Part shown: positions 41,866 to 46,823 of the stretch, one piece after another
Position numbering within the stretch: the stretch's first letter is position 1
How the letters are laid out: every line of letters starts with the position of its first letter
NCBI GenBank assembly: GCA_016870035.1
Contig: VGCJ01000007.1
Span: 1-46,823 of the forward strand
Length of the DNA stretch: 46,823 bases
DNA from: Alphaproteobacteria bacterium
GTDB lineage: Bacteria > Pseudomonadota > Alphaproteobacteria > Rhizobiales > Beijerinckiaceae
Reading direction: 5' to 3'
Made by a program: the position numbers and the translations under genes
The notes under the pieces: model-generated
The model's input: the letters and a program-made list of their open reading frames with translations, nothing else
The model's database searches: none
Told to the model about the DNA's origin: nothing

Positions 41866-43316
41866 GACGATTGAACAACGCGCTCGCACGCGGATGGCAG
41901 CAGGTCGGCCCCGGCTTCCTGCCTTTCGCTAATGCAGCAACGGCTGAATTGCCTTTGCCGCGTTTGCTGCGTCTTTCGCTGTTTCAAGTTTCTGTCGGCA
42001 TCGCCACGGTTCTCCTCACCGGCACATTAAACCGCGTGATGATTGTTGAACTCGGCGTTCCCGCATTACTTGTCGGGTTCATGATATCACTGCCGATCGT
42101 GTTTGCGCCCTTCCGCGCTTTGATCGGATTCAAATCGGATACGCATCGCTCGGCTCTTGGATGGAAGCGTGTGCCCTATATCTGGTTTGGTACTTTGTTA
42201 CAGTTTGGCGGCTTTTCCATTCTGCCTTTCGCGCTCATTGTTTTGTCGGGCGATACAAATGGTCCGATTTTTTATGGAGAAGCAGGCGCGGCAATTGCCT
42301 TCCTCATGATTGGCGCGGGCCTGAACACCACGCAAACTGCGGGTCTGGCGCTTGCGAATGATCTTGCTCCCGAACATGTACGTCCGCGCGTTGTGGCGCT
42401 CCTTTTCACAACGCTTTTAATTGGCATGGTCGCAAGTGCTATTGTCTTTTCGCAACTTCTGCAGACCTTTGACGAAATTCGTCTCATCAAAATCATTCAA
42501 GGCGTAGCGCTGACCATTATGGTGCTCAACGGCATTGCTTTGTGGAAGCAAGAGCCTCGTCGCCCGGGCGGCACGATTGATGAACCTGCAATGCCAAGCT
42601 TCAGTGAGACTTGGAAGACACTTGCCGCAATCCCCGGCTTCAAACGTTTGCTCACCGTTGTGGGACTAGGTACCGCCGCCTTCAATATGCAAGACATTTT
42701 GCTTGAGCCTTTTGGTGGCCAAGTCTTTGGTCTGCCCGTCGGCGAAACAACCATGCTGATGGCCGCTCTTGCGGGCGGCATGTTGATCGGCTTCTTCATT
42801 GCCGAACGCATGCTCAATCGCGCAGTGATGGCGATGCGTGTTGCGGGTCTTGGATTGATCATTGGCCTTCTTGCTTTTGCGGGCGTGATTGCCGCGCCCT
42901 TCTTGTCATCGCTTGGACTCTTCCGCATTTCATCGCTGACAGTCGGTATTAGTGCGGGATTGTTTTCAGTCGGTACGCTGACCGCCGCGATGGGCTGCGG
43001 TACACCGAAAATGAGCGGCATACTTTTAGGCAGCTGGGGCGCGGTGCAAGCCACTGTTGCTGGGATTTCCATAGCGTTATCGGGTGCGGCGCGCGATATC
43101 ATCGCCGCTCTCGCCCGCGCAGGCCGTTTCGGCGAAACGCTCGCGCATCCCGCTACGGGTTATATCGCCGTGTTCATTCTCGAAATTGCGTTGCTTCTCG
43201 CAACGCTGATTGCCGCTCTGCCTCTCTTGGGCACAAGCGGACGCCGCCTCGCGCGGCAAAACTCACTTTCATCCCCTTGGGATGAAGGACGAAGCGAAGG
43301 CTACAAGGAGGCCTGA
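41862..43316 (+). CDS. lhaA: LH1 assembly protein LhaA (PucC family)
   Basis: A 484-residue, about 12-helix membrane protein of the PucC family between bchM and puhA, the standard place of lhaA. In Rhodobacter it is needed for LH1 assembly, probably by bringing bacteriochlorophyll to the antenna polypeptides. The TGTLNRVMIVELGVPALLVG segment is closely similar to the second PucC-like protein at 28247-29602. The C-terminal tail is soluble and charged. Confidence 0.94.
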   Translation: MRRLNNALARGWQQVGPGFLPFANAATAELPLPRLLRLSLFQVSVGIATVLLTGTLNRVMIVELGVPALLVGFMISLPIVFAPFRALIGFKSDTHRSALGWKRVPYIWFGTLLQFGGFSILPFALIVLSGDTNGPIFYGEAGAAIAFLMIGAGLNTTQTAGLALANDLAPEHVRPRVVALLFTTLLIGMVASAIVFSQLLQTFDEIRLIKIIQGVALTIMVLNGIALWKQEPRRPGGTIDEPAMPSFSETWKTLAAIPGFKRLLTVVGLGTAAFNMQDILLEPFGGQVFGLPVGETTMLMAALAGGMLIGFFIAERMLNRAVMAMRVAGLGLIIGLLAFAGVIAAPFLSSLGLFRISSLTVGISAGLFSVGTLTAAMGCGTPKMSGILLGSWGAVQATVAGISIALSGAARDIIAALARAGRFGETLAHPATGYIAVFILEIALLLATLIAALPLLGTSGRRLARQNSLSSPWDEGRSEGYKEA

Positions 43317-43317
43317 C

Positions 43318-44100
43318 ATGCACGCAGCTATAACCAGCTATTTTGATGTTGCCCAGATCACGCTCTATCTGTTCTGGGGTTTGCTCGCCGCGGTGATTTA
43401 TTATCTCCATCGCGAGGGCAAGCGCGAAGGTTATCCGCTTGTCTCGGAGCGTTCAGAACACATAACCGTTCAAGGATATCCCGCGATCCCGGAACCCAAG
43501 ACATTCCATCTCGCTGATGGATCAATCATACAGAAACCTGATGCCCGTTCAGGCGATAATCGTCCGGTGAAAGCCTCGCCGGCTGAACCTTGGCCCGGTG
43601 CGCCGCTGGTTCCGACCGGCAATCCGATGCTCGATGGTGTAGGCCCAGCTTCTTATGCGGAACGTCTCGATATTCCGGATACAACCACATCGGGCGCTGC
43701 GAAAATCGTCCCACTGCGTCAGGCAGCGAGTGAAGGTTTCCATATCGACCATAATGATCCGGATCCGCGCGGCATGCCGGTTCTCGGTGCTGATGGTGAA
43801 ACGGGTGGTATTGTGCGCGATATCTGGCTTGATCGCGCCGAACACATGATCCGCTATCTTGAAGTGGAAGTCTCAAGCGCTTCGGGCAAACGCAATGTGC
43901 TTTTGCCAACCGCAATGATCCATATTTCCGGTTCAAGCGGCAGGGTGAAAGTGCAATCGATCCTGGGATCGCAATTCGCCAATGTCCCAAGCCATAAAGC
44001 GCCGGACGTTGTGACGCGCCTCGAGGAAGATCAGATTTGCGCCTATTACGCAGGCGGAAATCTTTATGCGACGCCTGACCGTGCGGAGCCTGTGCTGTGA
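43318..44100 (+). CDS. puhA: Reaction centre H subunit (PuhA)
   Basis: A 260-residue subunit that caps the reaction centre on the cytoplasmic side and shapes proton entry to QB. One N-terminal transmembrane helix (about residues 12-29) is followed by the charged YLHREGKREGYPL and a large soluble domain with GTAGGIVRDIWLDRAE-like family sequence. The ATG at 43318 follows AAGGAGG; the open frame extends further upstream inside lhaA, but that part is a shadow. The stop overlaps puhB by ATGA. Confidence 0.97.
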   Translation: MHAAITSYFDVAQITLYLFWGLLAAVIYYLHREGKREGYPLVSERSEHITVQGYPAIPEPKTFHLADGSIIQKPDARSGDNRPVKASPAEPWPGAPLVPTGNPMLDGVGPASYAERLDIPDTTTSGAAKIVPLRQAASEGFHIDHNDPDPRGMPVLGADGETGGIVRDIWLDRAEHMIRYLEVEVSSASGKRNVLLPTAMIHISGSSGRVKVQSILGSQFANVPSHKAPDVVTRLEEDQICAYYAGGNLYATPDRAEPVL

Positions 44101-44744
44101 GTCATCACGACGACTTTGCTTTCGATCCCGTAAAGGGCTTGCCAGAGCATTTGCCAAAAGGCGAAGTGATGCTCTGGCAGGGCTCGCCTCACTGGCAATC
44201 ACTCGCGCTGCGCGCCTTCCACATCCGTAAAGTGGCGATCTATTTTGCCATCCTTGCGGCAGCGCAAAGCGTGTTCCGATTTGCTGATGGAGCTGCTGCG
44301 GGTAACGCGTTGAAACCATTCATTTGGTATTCAATTCTCGCTCTCATTTCGGTTTTGATTTTGACGGGTCTAGCCTGGCTCTCCGCACGTACAACGATCT
44401 ACACGGTCACGTCCAAGCGCGTGGTGATGCGGATCGGCATGGCGTTGCCTATCACGCTTAATCTTCCGTATACGAAAATCGATAGCGCCGATTTGCGACT
44501 CTATCGCGACGGCACTGGCGATTTGCCGTTGGTGCTTACGAAAGAGGACCGGATTGCGTGGGCAGTATTATGGCCCCATGCGCGCCCCTTCCGCTTACGT
44601 CACCCAGAACCGATGCTGCGTGCGGTTCCGGATGCCGAACAAGTCGGAGCCTGCCTTGCCTCGGCTCTACAATGCCTGCCCCAGAGCCCAATTAAGTCAG
44701 CAAGGAGCGCGGTGCGTTTCGCGCCTAATATTGTGACGGCATAA
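44097..44744 (+). CDS. puhB: Photosynthetic complex assembly protein PuhB
   Basis: A 215-residue membrane protein with a PH-like (bPH2) core after two to three helices (for example IRKVAIYFAILAAAQSV and FIWYSILALISVLILTGLAWL). TIYTVTSKRVVMRIG and LNLPYTKIDSADLRLYRDGTG are typical of PuhB. In Rhodobacter capsulatus PuhB is needed for reaction-centre assembly. It follows puhA with an ATGA overlap and abuts puhC directly. Confidence 0.92.
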   Translation: MSHHDDFAFDPVKGLPEHLPKGEVMLWQGSPHWQSLALRAFHIRKVAIYFAILAAAQSVFRFADGAAAGNALKPFIWYSILALISVLILTGLAWLSARTTIYTVTSKRVVMRIGMALPITLNLPYTKIDSADLRLYRDGTGDLPLVLTKEDRIAWAVLWPHARPFRLRHPEPMLRAVPDAEQVGACLASALQCLPQSPIKSARSAVRFAPNIVTA

Positions 44745-45212
44745 ATGATGATGGACAGAACCGTAACCGATATCCGCTTCCCGAAAATGCCTCTTTTCGG
44801 CGTAGCCGCGCTTGTGGTGATCACAATCGCGTTGGTTGCGGCTCAGCGTCTGTTATCACTGCCCGCTCCTTCACCCGCTGCGTCTCTCCCTGTGATCGAG
44901 ACCCGACTGTTGACGTTTGAAGATTCAAGTGACGGCAGTGTGATCATCCGTGATGCGAATGATCATGCGCTGATCGCGATTGCCGAACCTGGTACAAATG
45001 GTTTTCTTCGTGGCACATTACGCGGCCTCATGCGCACGCGCTCGCGCGAATCGATTAATCTCCTTGCGCCCTTCCGCTTGTCGAAGCTCGGTAATGGCGC
45101 GCTTATGCTGATCGATGAAACCAATAATGTGACGCTCAATCTCGATGCGTTTGGCCATACCAATGCGGATACGTTCCGTGCCTTTCTTACCAAAGCTAAA
45201 GGAGGATCATGA
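44745..45212 (+). CDS. puhC: Photosynthetic complex assembly protein PuhC
   Basis: A 155-residue protein with one N-terminal membrane anchor (about residues 17-38) and a periplasmic domain. It is identified as PuhC by position, topology and segments such as FEDSSDGSVIIRDA and GFLRGTLRGLMRTR. It is linked to LH1-reaction-centre organisation in Rhodobacter. The start is one of ATG 44745, 44748 or 44751, immediately after the puhB stop. The stop overlaps the next gene. Confidence 0.9.
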   Translation: MMMDRTVTDIRFPKMPLFGVAALVVITIALVAAQRLLSLPAPSPAASLPVIETRLLTFEDSSDGSVIIRDANDHALIAIAEPGTNGFLRGTLRGLMRTRSRESINLLAPFRLSKLGNGALMLIDETNNVTLNLDAFGHTNADTFRAFLTKAKGGS

Positions 45213-45511
45213 TGCTCTCGCCGCTTTTCAAAAATGTGCATGAAGATGTGATGTGTACGGTGCGCGTTGTGAATACTTTTGAAAGCCTCGCCGCCCATGT
45301 CGAGCTTGACGGTGATGTCACCGTCGGCCCCGGCGATGAAGTCCTCGTTCATGGCGCCGAAATTTGCGTGCCTTATGGCGAGAAACATGAAGAGCGCCGC
45401 CAAGCCACGATCAAACGCGCCACATGGTTTGAGCAGGCCTGGGTCCGCATGACCGGCGATTTGGAATATATGGAATTGTTGGAATTCAGCTTCTCGGGAG
45501 AAGACCTATGA
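45209..45511 (+). CDS. Conserved 100-residue protein of the puhC-acsF interval
   Basis: A soluble, acidic 100-residue protein with no membrane segment. It begins [19 protein letters not shown] and contains a beta-rich centre ([20 protein letters not shown]) and [23 protein letters not shown] precedes the ATG at 45209, and it overlaps both puhC and acsF by ATGA. I recall small proteins in the same place in other purple-bacterial clusters, but not an established function. A role with AcsF or in complex assembly is inferred from coupling only. Confidence 0.82.
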   Translation: MMLSPLFKNVHEDVMCTVRVVNTFESLAAHVELDGDVTVGPGDEVLVHGAEICVPYGEKHEERRQATIKRATWFEQAWVRMTGDLEYMELLEFSFSGEDL

Positions 45512-46575
45512 CAATCGAACGGCTTGGCATTTCCGCGAAGGACACATTACGCAAAGCGCAGGAATCAACAGTTCTCTCCCCGCGCTTTTATACAACCGAT
45601 TATAAAGCACTTGATGCAATCGACGTATCATCCGTGCGCGAAGAATGGGACAGACTGATTGCCGAAATGCAATCCGATCCCAACAAGCTTCATTTCAAGC
45701 GTAATGCCGAATGGGATAAAGTCGCGCTTGAAGATTTACCCAAAGGTTTACGCAAGGAATTCGTCGATTTTCTGGTTTCATCATTGACGGCTGAGTTTTC
45801 TGGCTGCGTTCTTTATTCGGAAATGCGCAAGCGCGGCACCAATCCGGATATATGCGAATTATTCCGCTTGATGGCACGCGATGAGTCCCGTCATGCAGGT
45901 TTTATCAATGACACGCTGAAGGACTTCAATATCGGTGTGGATCTCGGCTTTTTGACGAAGACAAAGAAATATACCTACTTCCAACCGAAATTCATTTTCT
46001 ACGCGACCTATCTTTCTGAGAAGATCGGTTATGCACGTTACATCACCATCTTCCGCCATTTACAGGCGAACCCCGATAAGCGCTTTCATCCGATTTTCAA
46101 ATGGTTCGAAAAATGGTGCAATGATGAATTCCGTCATGGCGAAGCCTTCGCACTTTTGATGCGGGCAAACCCTCATCTCTTGTCGGGCCTCAACAGATAC
46201 TGGGTGAAGTTCTTCTTACTGGCTGTTTTTGCGACGATGTATGTGCGCGATCATCAGCGTCCGCATTTCCATAAAGCGCTTGGAGTTGATACGGATTGGT
46301 ATGGTCATCGCGTATTTGAAATCACGACCACGATTTCACGCCAGACCTTCCCGCTTGAAATCGATATCGATCATCCGTCTTTCTTCCCGCTATTGCGTCA
46401 GCTTGTGAAAATCACAGAGCAAGCGAGCGAAGCGAAAGCGCAAGGCGGTTTGTCAGCATTCATCAGCAAAGTGACAACACCGATCAAAGCCGGTTTCACC
46501 ATTCTGCGCCTCTTCATGATTCCGACGAAGAAGAATGAATTGAAACCCGTTATTTGTCTTGTGCCAACCTGGTAA
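45508..46575 (+). CDS. acsF: Oxygen-dependent Mg-protoporphyrin ester cyclase (AcsF)
   Basis: A diiron monooxygenase that forms the isocyclic ring E, giving divinyl protochlorophyllide; 355 residues. Iron ligands are visible as E96 (TAEFSG), E126-S-R-H129 and E207-F-R-H210, two ExxH motifs on a four-helix ferritin-like core. It marks the aerobic route; no oxygen-independent bchE is in the window, though one could lie outside. It is followed by puhE after 26 bases. Confidence 0.96.
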   Translation: MTIERLGISAKDTLRKAQESTVLSPRFYTTDYKALDAIDVSSVREEWDRLIAEMQSDPNKLHFKRNAEWDKVALEDLPKGLRKEFVDFLVSSLTAEFSGCVLYSEMRKRGTNPDICELFRLMARDESRHAGFINDTLKDFNIGVDLGFLTKTKKYTYFQPKFIFYATYLSEKIGYARYITIFRHLQANPDKRFHPIFKWFEKWCNDEFRHGEAFALLMRANPHLLSGLNRYWVKFFLLAVFATMYVRDHQRPHFHKALGVDTDWYGHRVFEITTTISRQTFPLEIDIDHPSFFPLLRQLVKITEQASEAKAQGGLSAFISKVTTPIKAGFTILRLFMIPTKKNELKPVICLVPTW

Positions 46576-46601
46576 TCGATGAAAGCGAAGTGACTGCCCT
46601 A

Positions 46602-46823
46602 ATGGCTTATCTCGTGCCCGCTGTCTTCGCCCTGTTTCTCTGGTGGTTCACCACCGGGGCGATTTTCTTTTTAGACAGCCGGCCGCTTCATACATTAAAA
46701 TGGAGCATGATGGGTGGCACGGTGATGCTTGGTTTAGCTGTGTGGGCGGTTCATCTCACCGCACAACAAACAGACTCAACAAGCGCCTATCTCGCTTTCT
46801 CTGCGGGCTTGATTGCGTGGGGT
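46602..46823 (+). CDS. puhE: PuhE membrane protein (5' part, cut by window end)
   Basis: The frame runs from the ATG at 46602 to the last base, 74 codons without a stop. At least two to three hydrophobic helices are visible (YLVPAVFALFLWWFTTGAIFF, SMMGGTVMLGLAVWAVHL). Position after acsF and the start of the sequence match PuhE, a membrane protein linked to bacteriochlorophyll production in Rhodobacter. A GTG at 46590 would add four residues. Confidence 0.85.
   Translation, partial: MAYLVPAVFALFLWWFTTGAIFFLDSRPLHTLKWSMMGGTVMLGLAVWAVHLTAQQTDSTSAYLAFSAGLIAWG

Overview
This window is an almost complete photosynthesis gene cluster of a purple phototrophic alphaproteobacterium. It makes bacteriochlorophyll a (bchIDO, bchCXYZ, bchFNBHLM, bchG, bchP, acsF) and assembles a type II reaction centre with an LH1 antenna (pufQBALM, puhA). 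A tetraheme reaction-centre cytochrome is present (pufC) and pufX is absent. The carotenoid genes (crtE, crtB, crtI, crtC, crtD, crtF) are those of the spirilloxanthin series. The cyclase in view is the oxygen-dependent AcsF, so pigment synthesis with oxygen present is expected. No LH2 (puc) genes, bchE or hemA are in view. The layout and the PufC-type reaction centre would fit Hyphomicrobiales or a related order, but genus or family cannot be read safely from the sequence. Base composition looks modest for the group, with a higher-GC patch at crtE-crtF.

Layout. 1-6503 (+): tail of an unknown gene, then bchI-bchD-bchO-DUF3422-crtI, mostly joined by ATGA stop/start overlaps. 6491-7261 (-): a seven-helix membrane protein. 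7362-11048 (+): a cytochrome P450, an ATP-grasp enzyme, crtB and a 44-residue membrane peptide, again joined by ATGA overlaps. 11057-13491 (-): crtD-crtC. 13603-15597 (+): crtE, crtF. 15705-24430 (+): bchCXYZ and pufQBALMC, closed by a strong terminator. 24748-32999 (-): aerR/ppaA-ppsR-bchG-pucC-like-bchP-tspO-unknown-cycA-fni. 33316 to the end (+): bchFNBHLM-lhaA-puhABC-unknown-acsF-puhE (cut off).

Working together: Mg chelatase (BchHID), BchM, AcsF, dark protochlorophyllide reductase (BchLNB), BchF, chlorophyllide reductase (BchXYZ), BchC, BchG and BchP carry protoporphyrin to phytylated bacteriochlorophyll a. CrtE-B-I-C-D-F make the carotenoid, and Fni supplies the isoprenoid precursor balance. 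LhaA and the Puh proteins assist assembly, while PufC and cytochrome c2 return electrons to the reaction centre. PpsR and AerR/PpaA are the local redox/light regulators. Candidate PpsR operators (TGT-N12-ACA) lie between crtD and crtE, upstream of bchC, between aerR and bchF, and upstream of bchG.

The least explained part is the P450/ATP-grasp pair placed between crtI and crtB, with a divergent membrane protein beside it. It is the best candidate here for an undescribed pigment- or lipid-tailoring step. Other points of note are a PpsR with a single cysteine, a type II IPP isomerase where Rhodobacter carries a type I enzyme, a possible coding relic after the puf operon, and several strong RNA hairpins in the puf transcript.
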